This document shows positions 9,242 through 19,126 of a stretch of 64,000 bases of DNA, in pieces (within the stretch, counting starts at the first letter, position 1; each line of letters begins with the position of its first letter). Under the pieces are notes generated by a model, which saw nothing but the letters and a program-made list of their open reading frames with translations, did no database searches and was not told the origin of the DNA. This stretch comes from UBA5951 sp012269555 (GTDB lineage: Bacteria > Pseudomonadota > Alphaproteobacteria > Puniceispirillales > Puniceispirillaceae). The stretch spans positions 18,414-82,413 of the forward strand of contig JAYQTS010000006.1 in assembly GCA_038147755.1 (NCBI GenBank). Direction: 5' to 3'. The translations under genes were made by a program, and so were the position numbers.

Positions 9242-9877
9242 TTATTCTGTTTCGGTTTCTTCGCTAGATTCTGTACTTTCGACTTCCTCATCTTCTTCGT
9301 TTTTAACTCCACCACCTGGTGACTGAAGAGTTGCAATGGTAAAGTCACGGTCAGTTATTGTCGGTGTTACACCTTCAGGTAATTCAACCGCACTAATGTG
9401 AATGGAATCCCCAATTTTTGCTTCTGACAAATCAACAATTATTTTCTCTGGAATGGAAGTTGGCAAGCAATTTAACTCAACTTCGTAGCGAACAATATTC
9501 AAGACCCCGCCTATTTTCAATGCAGGGCAAATTGCTTCGTTAATAAACTCAACTCCTACAGAAACTGAAACAGTGCTTGATTGACTAACTCTGAGAAAAT
9601 CAAAGTGCATAGGATCATCGGTTACAGGGTGAAAATGTATATCGCGCATTAATACAGTATGTTTTCCGTTATCTACATTAATATCAAGCAAACGGCTAAA
9701 AATACCAGGTTCATTAATTATTTTACGCATCATCCGCGCTTCGATCTCAATAGAAATTGGTTGTTTTTTGTCGCCATAAATAACAGCGGGAATTTTGCCT
9801 GCACGGCGTGCCGCACGGGCGGACCCCTTACCAACCCGATTACGCAAATCTGCGCTAATCAATGTATTTTCTGACAT
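9242..9877 (-). CDS. rplY: 50S ribosomal protein L25/general stress protein Ctc
   Basis: A 211-residue long-form L25 (Ctc type) that binds 5S rRNA. The N-terminal L25 domain (GKGSARAARRAGKIPAVIYG) is followed by the beta C-terminal TL5 domain and a Glu-rich tail. The ATG at 9875-9877 is preferred over an upstream start at 9922 because it follows an AAGGAGACA ribosome-binding site and begins MSENTLISADLR as in homologues. It is probably co-transcribed from prs. Confidence 0.95.
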   Translation of the reverse strand: MSENTLISADLRNRVGKGSARAARRAGKIPAVIYGDKKQPISIEIEARMMRKIINEPGIFSRLLDINVDNGKHTVLMRDIHFHPVTDDPMHFDFLRVSQSSTVSVSVGVEFINEAICPALKIGGVLNIVRYEVELNCLPTSIPEKIIVDLSEAKIGDSIHISAVELPEGVTPTITDRDFTIATLQSPGGGVKNEEDEEVESTESSEETETE

Positions 9878-9998
9878 ATTTGTCTCCTTATCATAGTCAG
9901 TTTCATGCCTCCAGGGGTGCATGATAATGAGTTGATAGGCATTTTACGCCTAAAAAACAAGAGTAATATATAGATCAACCAAATTAAATTTTTAAATT

Positions 9999-10931
9999 TT
10001 ATTGAAAGAGAGAAGATACAGATCGTTCTTCATGTATTCTTCTTATTGCCTCTCCAAGGAGGGGTGCTATGGTTATTTGACGGATATTTGTTGCAACACG
10101 CATAGCCTCCGTTGATTGAATTGAATCAGTAGTTACAAGCGAATTTAAAGGTGAGGATGCAACTCTGCTGACAGCTCCCCCTGATAGAACCCCATGAGTT
10201 ACATAGGCATCGACAGTGATTGCACCGGCGTCTATTAAAGCTTGCGCTGCGTTACATAAGGTACCACCAGAGTCAACAATATCATCAACCATAATACAAT
10301 GCCGACCAGACACATCACCTATAATATTCATAACTTCAGATATTCCTGCGCGGGGTCTTCTTTTATCGATTATCGCAAGATCAGCCTCAATTCTGCTTGC
10401 AATAGCACGGGCACGAATTACTCCTCCGACATCAGGTGAAACAACAACCAGTTCATTAGAATTATAACGAGAGATGATATCTGTTTTAAATACAGGTGCC
10501 GAGTATAAATTATCTGCCGGAATATCAAAAAAACCTTGAATTTGAGCTGCGTGTAAGTCAATTGTCAAAATTCTATCTGCACCGGCTGATGTTATTAAAT
10601 TAGCCAAAAGCTTGGCAGAAATGGGGGTGCGTGGCCCAGATTTTCTGTCCTGTCTTGCATATCCGTAATATGGTAAAACGGCTGTCACACGTCTCGCGGA
10701 ACCACGACGAAGTGCATCTAAGCAGACTAACAGTTCCATGATATTATCATTAGCAGGGTAAGAGGTTGATTGAATAACAAAAACATCTTCTCCTCTTACA
10801 TTTTCATGTATCTCAACAAATACTTCCATATCCGCAAACCTTCGTACATCTGCTTGAGTGAGTGATACATTAAGATATGTTGCTATTGCTTCTGCAAGGG
10901 GCCGATTTGAGTTACATGACAAGACCTTCAT
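9999..10931 (-). CDS. prs: Ribose-phosphate pyrophosphokinase
   Basis: Prs makes PRPP from ribose 5-phosphate and ATP for nucleotide, His and Trp synthesis. The 310-residue intact product has VLPYYGYARQDRK with the flexible catalytic loop, TIDLHAAQIQGFF, and the PRPP-binding CIMVDDIVDSGGT. Its length is normal. It leads the prs-rplY-pth-ychF series on the minus strand. The region 10932-11088 upstream is AT-rich with no evident gene. Confidence 0.96.
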   Translation of the reverse strand: MKVLSCNSNRPLAEAIATYLNVSLTQADVRRFADMEVFVEIHENVRGEDVFVIQSTSYPANDNIMELLVCLDALRRGSARRVTAVLPYYGYARQDRKSGPRTPISAKLLANLITSAGADRILTIDLHAAQIQGFFDIPADNLYSAPVFKTDIISRYNSNELVVVSPDVGGVIRARAIASRIEADLAIIDKRRPRAGISEVMNIIGDVSGRHCIMVDDIVDSGGTLCNAAQALIDAGAITVDAYVTHGVLSGGAVSRVASSPLNSLVTTDSIQSTEAMRVATNIRQITIAPLLGEAIRRIHEERSVSSLFQ

Positions 10932-11088
10932 GAGACCATACCTACGAAAATTTGCGAATACATTTGTTTAACAACCGTGCAGCATAATGACAAGTGGAGA
11001 ATATCTATATATTACCCTAAAAAACAGGATGCCAATAATCCAATAAAACAAAATAGCAAAAATAACCATAAATGTGGCATAAAGGTTT

Positions 11089-11925
11089 CTACCTGATCCC
11101 AATTACAGAAATTTGTCTACCAAAAAGTGACTCACCTTTATGGGAAGATGAACGATAACTATAAAATAATTCGTGATTCTGATAAGTATCAATATTAATA
11201 CTTCCATAATGATTAATGTCTGCTCGCTAAAGCAAGGTCACACAGAAGCCTTGTAAATCAAAAAAGAACTTTCCATAAGACGTATCATTTTCTTTTTTTG
11301 TATCTGGAGAAAATAAGTTTAGCGCAAATGGTTTTAGGTCTAAAATTTTTTCTCTGAAATCAGCGCTAACTTCATAGCTTTTTTGTTCAATTGAAGGACC
11401 AATTACACAAAATATATCTTTTGTTTTTGCGCCGATTTTACACATTTCAAGAACTGTATTTTCGATAATCCCTGAAATAGCGCCTTTCCAGCCTGCATGG
11501 CATGCACCTATAACTCCTGCATTATAATCTGCCATTAAAATTGGAGCACAATCTGCTGTTAGTATCCCGAGAAGAATATTTTTCTTCTTGGTAACAATGC
11601 CATCAGCTTTATATCCAGAAGCAGGATGTTTAGCATTTTCAATATTTCCCGTATCAATAATAATTACTTCATTTCCATGCACCTGATTTAGAGTAATTAA
11701 TTGATACCTCTGATTAGCCAAACTTTTTTTAATTAATTGTCTGTTTCGATTTACATTATCGAACAAATCGCCAGAATTTAAAGAGCTATTTAATCCTGAG
11801 AACTCTCCAGTCGAACAACCACCTTTACGGGTAAAAAATCCATGAATCAACATATCTGAGGATAAAAGTTCATGCTTGTAATAGGCAGCGCCAGTAAAAG
11901 ATTCATGGAGCTGATAAGGAAACAT
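11089..11925 (-). CDS. pgeF: Polyphenol oxidase/purine nucleoside phosphorylase PgeF (YfiH) (frameshift near C-end)
   Basis: A YfiH/LACC1-family protein, known both as a purine nucleoside phosphorylase or adenosine deaminase and as a peptidoglycan editing factor. The core shows QVHGNEV, LTADCAPIL and CHAGWKG, the metal and catalytic Cys/His set. The frame ends early at 11227 after FDLQGFCVTLL. In the next frame the expected tail continues as ADINHYGSINIDTY, then ELFYSYRSSSHKGESLFGRQIS, to a TAG at 11089-11091. Corrected length is about 279 residues. It is last in the lgt-midA-pgeF operon. Confidence 0.88.
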
Positions 11926-11973
11926 TTTTTCACCTTTTTATTATTAATTTAAGATAAACATACTTGATAGATT

Positions 11974-13059
11974 TTAAACTTTAAAGCCAGGTGGAAAACC
12001 TTTGCCAATAGGGGTGATTAACCCAACTTGGAAAATGTTTCCCATATGAGCAGGAGAAATCAACCTATCTACAGCAGCAAAAATAGCTCTATTATGTCTA
12101 GGATTATCTATTTGTGATAAATTTTGTGCTCTTTGCTTAATACCAATCTGTGTTAAAAAATGCGATTGTGATACGGGCCCAATAAACCTAGCACCCACTT
12201 TCTCTACTGTCCTTTCAATTGATTTAAAATCCACCCAGTGTGATATATCTGCATCCCCCGCTGATGACCATGGTTCTGCAGGTTTATGATTTAAAACTGC
12301 CTGAATAGTATCCCCAATCTGGTTAGTTTTTCCATAATCGATAATTAATAAAACGCCACCAAACTGCTTAATATGAAGAGCAACTTCAGTTATAATCTGT
12401 TCTGATTTTGGACAATATTCAATTATAGTTCCCTTGTCTGGATTTTTAATGTGGTTTGCATCAAAGTGTTTTAATTGTGTTTCATTTAAAATTGGTCCAG
12501 CTACATATTCAAATTTAGAGCTAAAATTTAATAGTCTTTGTCGCCAATTTATACCATCAAAGATTGCTTGGTCTACTCCAAGGGCATCAAAAAATTCATT
12601 TGCAACCGCAAACACTGGATTTTTTGGTATTTTCTTAAAATCTTCATGCCAATAAACCGATTGTTTGTTAAGTTTAGTTTTCTGTATTTTTCGAAAAGAT
12701 TTGCTTGTTTCGATCAAGTGGAGAGGTGAACATGAAAAATTTGGATAAATTTGTCTTAATGCCCTGTTAATATCTGCACTCAGTGTGCCAAGACCTGGAC
12801 CAAATTCGCATAATAGGCTATTAGATGGTTTTCCTGATTGTTCCCAAATGTAGCCAAGAAATGCTCCAATTAATTCGCCAAAGATTTGACTTATCTCAGG
12901 ACTAGTTATGAAATCTCCTTTACTACCTATTATTTTTTTTGAGTGGTAATAACCAAAATCTTTATGTGTTAGTGCAGCCCTCATTGCATTAGAAACAGAA
13001 ATAGGGCCTGAACTTAAAATTTCTTTCTTCACCCAATCGAGAAATTTTGCGTTATTCAC
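11974..13059 (-). CDS. SAM-dependent methyltransferase, MidA/NDUFAF7 family
   Basis: A 361-residue class I methyltransferase of the MidA/NDUFAF7 family. In mitochondria this family methylates an Arg of the complex I 49-kDa subunit. The SAM-binding segment reads LCEFGPGLGTL (about residues 84-94). Other marks are KGDFITSPEISQIFGE and the VANEFFDALGV stretch. It lies 6 bp after lgt and upstream of pgeF, a conserved alphaproteobacterial order. The bacterial target is inferred from the eukaryotic homologue. Confidence 0.92.
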   Translation of the reverse strand: MNNAKFLDWVKKEILSSGPISVSNAMRAALTHKDFGYYHSKKIIGSKGDFITSPEISQIFGELIGAFLGYIWEQSGKPSNSLLCEFGPGLGTLSADINRALRQIYPNFSCSPLHLIETSKSFRKIQKTKLNKQSVYWHEDFKKIPKNPVFAVANEFFDALGVDQAIFDGINWRQRLLNFSSKFEYVAGPILNETQLKHFDANHIKNPDKGTIIEYCPKSEQIITEVALHIKQFGGVLLIIDYGKTNQIGDTIQAVLNHKPAEPWSSAGDADISHWVDFKSIERTVEKVGARFIGPVSQSHFLTQIGIKQRAQNLSQIDNPRHNRAIFAAVDRLISPAHMGNIFQVGLITPIGKGFPPGFKV

Positions 13060-13065
13060 CGGGGT

Positions 13066-13884
13066 TCACCTAGAGTCGAAATTACGTTTTAAACTAAAAT
13101 AGATCAAAATACCTCCGATTAGTATCATTGGGGCCGTTAATAATTGGCCAGTGGTAATTTGAATTGTACCTATACTTCCTAAAAATCCGATATGTTTATC
13201 TGGTTCTCTCACAAATTCTACTATTATCCTGGATAAGCCGTATAAAAGAAAAAACATCCCTGTTATTAAGCCGCTTGGTAATTTCGGGTTTAATATCCTC
13301 ACACCATTAAGAATTATAAATATTAATAAACCTTCCAAAACAGCCTCGTAAAGTTGGCTTGGATGCCGGGGTAGCGGACCACCCGTTGGAAAAACAATAC
13401 CAATCGGATGAGTTGTTATTCGTCCGTATAATTCGCCGTTGATGAAATTTGCAATCCTTCCCAAAAATAATCCAATTGGCGCTAAGCATGCTAGTAAGTC
13501 TGATAACTGAAAAATAGGTATTTTTGTTTTTCTCACCGTTAAAATAGTTGCAATTATCACTCCGAGTAAGCCACCATGAAAAGACATTCCACCATTCCAT
13601 ACTTTAAAAATTTCAATGGGGTTCGATATATAAAAATCAAAATTGTAAAATAAAACAAAACCAAGTCGTCCTCCAATTATTATGCCGATTACACAAAAGT
13701 TTGTAAGTCTGGTAATATCTTCTGGCTCAAATGCAGAACTATCTTTTTTTGCCTCTCGGTTCATTAAGAGCATCGTAGTAAATATTCCAGCTAAATAAGC
13801 AAGGGCATACCATCTAATTGCTATCGGGCCTATTTCTATGGCTATTTCATTTATAATAGGAAATGTAAACCATTGCTCAGTCAT
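13066..13884 (-). CDS. lgt: Prolipoprotein diacylglyceryl transferase
   Basis: Lgt moves diacylglycerol from phosphatidylglycerol onto the lipobox Cys of prolipoproteins in the inner membrane. The 272-residue product has about seven membrane spans and the signature motifs GGRLGFVLFYN, MSFHGGLLG, GRIANFINGELYGR and HPSQLYEA. The frame is intact. First gene of lgt-midA-pgeF, divergent from ubiK. Confidence 0.96.
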   Translation of the reverse strand: MTEQWFTFPIINEIAIEIGPIAIRWYALAYLAGIFTTMLLMNREAKKDSSAFEPEDITRLTNFCVIGIIIGGRLGFVLFYNFDFYISNPIEIFKVWNGGMSFHGGLLGVIIATILTVRKTKIPIFQLSDLLACLAPIGLFLGRIANFINGELYGRITTHPIGIVFPTGGPLPRHPSQLYEAVLEGLLIFIILNGVRILNPKLPSGLITGMFFLLYGLSRIIVEFVREPDKHIGFLGSIGTIQITTGQLLTAPMILIGGILIYFSLKRNFDSR

Positions 13885-14050
13885 TCTTTTAATCCATATA
13901 AGTTGAATTTAACTTAATCATTTTTATCTAAGTTTTTTTAAAAACGGTCTGTTTGTCTTCTATCGTCCTATTGCCTTAAGGTCAAAGACGTATTAATTTT
14001 ATATTTGATTTCGTATGCAAACAAAAGGTAGCTATTTTAGTGAGGAAAAA

Positions 14051-14338
14051 ATGAAAAACCGTTCAACAATTTTTTCAGACTTAAGTAAAATGGCTCAAGG
14101 TGCAGCATCTCTTGCTGATGAAATGAGATTAGAAGTAAAGAACATTATAAATGCGCGTGACCAGCGTAAGCAAAATGAGTCTAATTTAGTTACCTATGAA
14201 GACTTTGAAGCACTTACAACAAGGTTGGAGAGTCTGATTTCACGAATCGAATTGCTTGAAATCACGATAGAGAAATCCAAAACAGTAAAAAAACAAAAAT
14301 CAACAGTATCAAAAAAAATATCTAAAAGAAAAAATTGA
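14051..14338 (+). CDS. ubiK: UbiK-type accessory factor (BMFP family)
   Basis: A 95-residue protein of the UbiK/YqiC (BMFP) family, a trimeric coiled-coil factor that aids ubiquinone synthesis. The N-terminal half (FSDLSKMAQGAASLADEMRLEVK) and the C-terminal heptads (EALTTRLESLISRIELLE) fit the family. The tail is unusually Lys-rich. The ATG at 14051, directly after GAGGAAAAA, is chosen over one at 14015. Divergent from lgt, as in many Alphaproteobacteria. Confidence 0.88.
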   Translation: MKNRSTIFSDLSKMAQGAASLADEMRLEVKNIINARDQRKQNESNLVTYEDFEALTTRLESLISRIELLEITIEKSKTVKKQKSTVSKKISKRKN

Positions 14339-14456
14339 TATTAATTATCTTTTGCGACTTATTGAAAAATAAGTGAAATTCCTCTAAACATACTACAATA
14401 TGTATGAAGTCAAAAAGGTACATACTAAATATTGTGTTGCTTGTCCTTAACGTCTT

Positions 14457-15032
14457 TTGTTAAATTTAGAAAATTTTTCGGGATCAATTTTTTTGAAAAG
14501 AAGATCGCTGAATGAATGTTTTTATGTCGGGAAGAGTGAATTGGATATTTCAGATTTTATAGACGCCAAGCCAATAGACTTAGTAATGCGGTTTGTAAAA
14601 CAGCAAGAATGGTTTTTGCATCGCAATAACATAAATGAACTAATTGCAGATGTTCCAGGTAGGTGGGGACAACATCAGTTGCATATTGAGTGGTTCGAGA
14701 GTGAAGAAACTCTCGATGTGAGTTGTAATCTTGATATCACTTTTGATAAAATACAGTTATCCGAAGTAACAATGTTAACTTCATTATTGAATCAAGATCT
14801 TTGGCTTGGTCATTTTGTTGCGTGTGAGCGCACGAATACCATAAAAGTTAGACATAAACTTATGTTGCGAGGAGCAGGTGGTGCGTCACCTGAGCAAATA
14901 GAGGATGTAATCGAAATTGTTCTAGGAGAGGCAGAGCAGGCCTTCCCGACTATATATCAAGTTTTAAATGGTCCATATGCTGCGCGGGATGTTGTAACCT
15001 TCGGCATGATACAAAGTCATGGGCATGCTTGA
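14457..15032 (+). CDS. YbjN domain protein
   Basis: A 191-residue cytoplasmic protein of the YbjN family, which shares a fold with type III secretion chaperones. Marks include EWFLHRNNINELIADVPGRW, LWLGHFVACE and the final FPTIYQVLNGPYAARDV. The start is probably the TTG at 14457; no strong ribosome-binding site is visible, so it may begin slightly downstream. YbjN genes next to proC are common in Alphaproteobacteria. Function is not established. Confidence 0.85.
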   Translation: MLNLENFSGSIFLKRRSLNECFYVGKSELDISDFIDAKPIDLVMRFVKQQEWFLHRNNINELIADVPGRWGQHQLHIEWFESEETLDVSCNLDITFDKIQLSEVTMLTSLLNQDLWLGHFVACERTNTIKVRHKLMLRGAGGASPEQIEDVIEIVLGEAEQAFPTIYQVLNGPYAARDVVTFGMIQSHGHA

Positions 15033-15047
15033 TGTATTTAAGAAAAT

Positions 15048-15932
15048 ATGACAACTAACGAACTAATGCAAAAAACTCAAAATCAGCCAAAATGGGACTG
15101 TAGTCAGCACATTGTTTTAATAGGTTGTGGTAAAATGGGGTCTGCATTATTAGAGGGTTGGCTCCATCAAAAAGAAAATTTTAAGCGTATAAGTATTATC
15201 GAACCAGCTGGTATAAGTGCCGAGCTCGAAGCGTTGGACTTAATTACCTGTTATGTTTCACTCGAACAGTTAATAGCACAAGACACTACACCCATCGATT
15301 TTGCAGTTTTGGCTGTCAAACCACAGATGATGTTCGATGCAATAGCACCTTTTTCAAAAATTACTGATGAAAATATTGTTTTTTTGTCAATTGCCGCTGG
15401 ACTGTCCTCTCATTGGTTGCGGAAGCACTTAAATGGAACTAAACAGATTGTGCGTGCTATGCCAAATACTCCTGCTTCTGTTGGTGCCGGAATAACTGCA
15501 ATTTATGCAGATGTAGATATACCAAAACAAAAAACAGAATATTGTGTTGATTTACTAAAGTCTGTGGGAGAGGTCATTATGCTCCCAAATGAGCAGATGA
15601 TGGATGCGGTAACGGCCCTTTCGGGCTCAGGGCCTGCATATGTTTTTCTTTTGGCGGAAGCAATGCAACTTGCAGGAAAAAAGTTGGGCATTCCTGATGA
15701 ACTTTCAAGAAAATTAGCAAGGGAAACAGTTTTTGGAGCAGGTATGCTTCTGACACAAGATCCATCAGATTCATCAACCTTACGTGAGAATGTAACAAGC
15801 AAAGGTGGCACCACTGCAGCTGCTTTATCAGTGTTGATGGAAGAAGATCGCTTTCTTAATCTCATTTTAACGGCCATGCAGAAAGCAGAAAAAAGAAGCC
15901 GCGAGCTTGGTGAGTTAGCCTTGCCAAACTAA
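15048..15932 (+). CDS. proC: Pyrroline-5-carboxylate reductase
   Basis: ProC makes proline from P5C with NAD(P)H. The 294-residue product has the dinucleotide fold VLIGCGKMGSALLEGW near residue 25, VRAMPNTPASVGAG, and the C-terminal signature SGSGPAYVFLLAEAM with LRENVTSKGGTTAAAL. The frame is intact. It follows the YbjN gene by 15 bp, consistent with one operon. Confidence 0.96.
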   Translation: MTTNELMQKTQNQPKWDCSQHIVLIGCGKMGSALLEGWLHQKENFKRISIIEPAGISAELEALDLITCYVSLEQLIAQDTTPIDFAVLAVKPQMMFDAIAPFSKITDENIVFLSIAAGLSSHWLRKHLNGTKQIVRAMPNTPASVGAGITAIYADVDIPKQKTEYCVDLLKSVGEVIMLPNEQMMDAVTALSGSGPAYVFLLAEAMQLAGKKLGIPDELSRKLARETVFGAGMLLTQDPSDSSTLRENVTSKGGTTAAALSVLMEEDRFLNLILTAMQKAEKRSRELGELALPN

Positions 15933-15988
15933 AATAAAGCGTTATTTTCGTAATACAAAAGGTTATTTTTATTGATAGCGAGAGTGTT

Positions 15989-16621
15989 TTGGAAAATAAT
16001 TACCAAGGAATAGTTGATTTAAAAGAATGTCTTTCAGAAGCTCTCATAACAAGACTTCATGAAACAAACGACTTATCAGTCATCTCACTAGACCAATTAT
16101 CAGCAGATATAAATAAGGATGCTTATTTGGTTAGGTCTGTTTTTCGTGATGTTAACGAATTGTTTTTGTATTGGTTTAATGCACGGATAAGCGAAATATT
16201 TGTTAGTCTTACAGCAGATTTCTCGAAAGATTTTGAAGCGACTACTCGAGAAAAAGTACTTGAGACATTAATGTCGATTTTGGAAGCTTTTGCTGATAAG
16301 CGCTATATTTTTCAGCGCATACATAAATGGGCTTTGAGGGATTTTCAATTTGGCATCTCAATAACAATTTCTGCCTATCATCTTTGCGACATGATTTTAA
16401 CTATTTCAGGAGATAAAAAAAAAGAGCTCCCAATTGCTGCGGCGCGTCGTTCTATGCGTATTAAAGGATTAATTGGCCTATTACTTAAAACAAGTTTGGT
16501 TTGGTTTAAAGATGACAGCGATGGTCTTGCCACAACATTTAGAGAGGTTGACAATAATTTGAGTCAGGCAATTGAAATAGCAGAAAGTTTCAGATTATTC
16601 GAAGGCTCTCGTTATGAATAA
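15989..16621 (+). CDS. TetR-like transcriptional regulator (degenerate N-terminal HTH)
   Basis: A 210-residue mostly helical protein starting at TTG 15989. Residues about 35-65 (SLDQLSADINKDAYLVRSVFRDVNELFLYWF) fit a TetR-type HTH. The late segment LVWFKDDSDGLATTFREVDNNLSQAIE matches the WxxDDSxDLxxTxxxLDxxLxxAE motif seen in a TetR/COQ9-like group found beside proC in Alphaproteobacteria. Its target and ligand are unknown. The gap to proC is 56 bp, so it may be co-transcribed. Confidence 0.65.
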   Translation: MENNYQGIVDLKECLSEALITRLHETNDLSVISLDQLSADINKDAYLVRSVFRDVNELFLYWFNARISEIFVSLTADFSKDFEATTREKVLETLMSILEAFADKRYIFQRIHKWALRDFQFGISITISAYHLCDMILTISGDKKKELPIAAARRSMRIKGLIGLLLKTSLVWFKDDSDGLATTFREVDNNLSQAIEIAESFRLFEGSRYE

Positions 16622-16689
16622 AACGCTGACAAGAATAATTAGATGCGTAAGTCTCAAGCCCCATAGTCTAAAGTATAAAGTTGTAAAAG

Positions 16690-17019
16690 ATGGCAGATTT
16701 TAAACAGTTTTTAGATATAGATATTCGGGCTGGCACCATAATAAAAGTTCAAGAATTCCCCGAAGCGCGTAAACCAGCATTCAAGCTTGAAATAAATTTT
16801 GGTCATTTGGGGAATAAGAAATCATCTGCTCAGATAACTGATCTATATGATAAAAAGAGTTTGATTGGAAAACAGATTTTAGCAGTAATAAATTTTCCTC
16901 CTCGCCAGATTGGTCCATTTATATCAGAAGTATTAACTTTAGGTGTTCCAAACAAAGACGGTCATGTTGTTTTAGTAACGCCAGAGGTTATCGTCGAAAA
17001 CGGTGTGCGGCTTTATTAA
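16690..17019 (+). CDS. csaA: tRNA-binding protein CsaA
   Basis: A 109-residue single OB-fold protein of the CsaA type, related to the C-terminal tRNA-binding domain of MetG and proposed as a secretion chaperone. The sequence shows DIRAGTIIKVQEFPEARKPA at the start, KKSLIGKQILAVINFPPRQIG in the middle and a VENGVRLY end. The length is exact for the family. It converges on the histidine kinase gene with only 18 bp between stops. Confidence 0.93.
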   Translation: MADFKQFLDIDIRAGTIIKVQEFPEARKPAFKLEINFGHLGNKKSSAQITDLYDKKSLIGKQILAVINFPPRQIGPFISEVLTLGVPNKDGHVVLVTPEVIVENGVRLY

Positions 17020-17037
17020 AGCAAAGTAATAGTTCAT

Positions 17038-18366
17038 CTATATCGGTAAAATAATACGAACACGAAGACCTCCTTTGGGCGATTCCAGCAAATCTAATTG
17101 TCCCCCATGACTCAAAATTATATCACTCGCGATCGAAAGGCCAAGACCTGTACCACCTGTTTTCTGGTTTCTAGATGCTTCTAATCTTTTGAATGGAAGG
17201 ATAGCATCAGTCCTTTTCTCATGTGGTATACCCGGGCCGTCATCATCTATCTGAATTAAAACCGTATCTTCTATTCGCCTAACTCTTATTTCAGCATTAA
17301 AAGCATATCGAAGCGCATTCTCAAGGATATTCATTAAGGCACGACGAAGAGAGGGTGCACGAATAGGGAAGGTGGGAATTTCATCTTCATTAAAAATTAG
17401 CGTTAGACGTTCGGGATATGTTTTTTGCAATTGCTCAGTAATATCTCGCAAAAGCTGCCTTATATCACCTAAATGAGGTGGGTCTGATGCTTCTCCTCTT
17501 GAAAACGCAAGATATGCCTCAATCATCGCTTCCATCTCTGCTATGTCTTTTGTTAATTCTTCAATTTCAGGTGTTTTCTTTAGCAATTCTAATTGCAGTC
17601 GCATCCTTGTTAACGGTGTTCTCAAATCATGACTGACACCAGCTAACATAGTTGTTCGCTCATTGAGGTGACGTTTTATACGATGTCTCATTGCTTGAAA
17701 TGCGCGGCCTGCAGCTCTTATTTCTCTTGCGCCCTCTAAATGAAAAGAATTTGTTATATCCCTTCCAAGTCCCAGTTGTCTTGCAGCTACAGCAAGCCGA
17801 AGAATTGGTTTTACCTGACCTTGTATAAAAAAAAGGGCGATTAAGAATAAAATTAGTGAACTGCCAATAGTCCATCCAATAAAAAGCAAGCTTGTAGAAC
17901 TAAAAAGACGCTTTTTCCCAACTTTAATGGTAAGAATTCCGTTAGGAAATTGTATATCTATAAAAATCTTATCATTATTCTGATTAAGAGCTGCTGTCCA
18001 GAGGTAATTTGTATTTGAATTCATCGCTTGCTTAAATGCGAAGGCTGTGTAGTTGGTATTTGTCTCAATGTCTTTACTGACCAACTTTGCATTCTCAACA
18101 AAATCAACATTGAATTGGAAATATTTGTGTGCATAAATCTGAAGGTCATAAATTTCTTTTGTTGATGGTTCGGAAGATAATCTTTCAATCAATAATTTTA
18201 TTTCACTTGCCAGCGCATCCGCCATTTGCCTTGTAACAGAATCCCAATGACGTTCGAAAAAAATTAGTACAGTAATTAGTTGCACTAAAAACATTGGAAC
18301 CAAAATAATTGCTACTAAGCGATTAAATAACGTTTTCGGCAAATATTGTCTTAACTGCATCCACAC
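17038..18366 (-). CDS. EnvZ-type sensor histidine kinase
   Basis: A 442-residue membrane sensor kinase. Two transmembrane helices (about 15-35 and 160-182) flank a periplasmic domain, followed by HAMP, the phospho-acceptor box GVSHDLRTPLTR, and ATPase motifs N (ILENALRYA), G1 (DDGPGIP) and G2 (GTGLGLSI). It lies 56 bp downstream of the OmpR-type regulator, its presumed partner. The architecture matches EnvZ or the alphaproteobacterial RegB-unrelated Pet cluster kinases. The signal is unknown. Confidence 0.92.
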   Translation of the reverse strand: MWMQLRQYLPKTLFNRLVAIILVPMFLVQLITVLIFFERHWDSVTRQMADALASEIKLLIERLSSEPSTKEIYDLQIYAHKYFQFNVDFVENAKLVSKDIETNTNYTAFAFKQAMNSNTNYLWTAALNQNNDKIFIDIQFPNGILTIKVGKKRLFSSTSLLFIGWTIGSSLILFLIALFFIQGQVKPILRLAVAARQLGLGRDITNSFHLEGAREIRAAGRAFQAMRHRIKRHLNERTTMLAGVSHDLRTPLTRMRLQLELLKKTPEIEELTKDIAEMEAMIEAYLAFSRGEASDPPHLGDIRQLLRDITEQLQKTYPERLTLIFNEDEIPTFPIRAPSLRRALMNILENALRYAFNAEIRVRRIEDTVLIQIDDDGPGIPHEKRTDAILPFKRLEASRNQKTGGTGLGLSIASDIILSHGGQLDLLESPKGGLRVRIILPI

Positions 18367-18422
18367 ATTCCAATTAAATAGTTTTTTCTGTGTTGAATTA
18401 ATTGTTACCTAGTTACTAGTCT

Positions 18423-19126
18423 TTAACCAATTAATTTATCGATTTGTAGTTTCCAACCAAGATGTCTAACTGTCATCAGAAAGTGAGGTTTTTTCGGGTC
18501 ACTTTCAAATTTTAACCGTAATCTCGCTATCGCAACATCGATTGATCTACCCTGCATACGTCCTTCTAATAAATCTATCAAATTTTCCCTTGAAAGGGTT
18601 TTGTTTGGATTTTTGCAAAACAGTTTAGCAAATCTTGTTCAGAAGTTGTCAAATACACTTGTATTTTATTGTTGGATAATTTTTTTTTCTTAAGGTTAAA
18701 AACAAAATTTCCAAATATTATTTCACTATGGCCTGAAGGTGAGGTTAGAGACCGTTCAAGAATTCTCTTTATACGAAGAACGAGCTCCCTTGGCTCAAAT
18801 GGCTTAGAAAGGTAGTCATCTGCTCCTGCAGAAAGGCCTTCTATTCTGTCTTCAGTTTCACCAAGGGCAGTAAGAAAAATTGCTGGCACAGATGTTTTCT
18901 TTCTCAATTCACCGAGCCATTCAATTCCAGTCTTATTAGGCATCATAATATCAATAACTAGTAAATCGAAGTGGATGCTATTCATGTAAGAGTCGGCTTG
19001 GTTAGTATTACTTGCGCCAGTTACCCAGAATCCACTTTCTTCTAAAAATCTTTTAAGCAATTCCAATAGTCGTTGATCATCGTCGACTACTAAAACATGG
19101 GCTGCAGGTTCTGATAGTTTACCCAT
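18423..19126 (-). CDS. OmpR/PetR-type response regulator (frameshift in effector domain)
   Basis: A two-domain winged-helix response regulator. The receiver has the acidic pair (VVDDDQR), the phospho-site Asp in LLVIDIMMPNKTG, and the switch Lys in DDYLSKPFEP. The frame breaks near 18605-18620. In the next frame the effector domain completes as SRENLIDLLEGR, RSIDVAIARLRLKFE and a final TVRHLGWKL, ending at 18423. Corrected length is about 235 residues. It overlaps the MarR gene by 8 bp. The MarR-OmpR pair resembles PetP-PetR of Rhodobacter, but this link is inference. Confidence 0.9.

Noticed and set aside
15503..15877. Antisense open frame of 124 codons within proC
   Set aside because: Shadow of the well-conserved proC frame; no ribosome-binding site and no recognisable domain.
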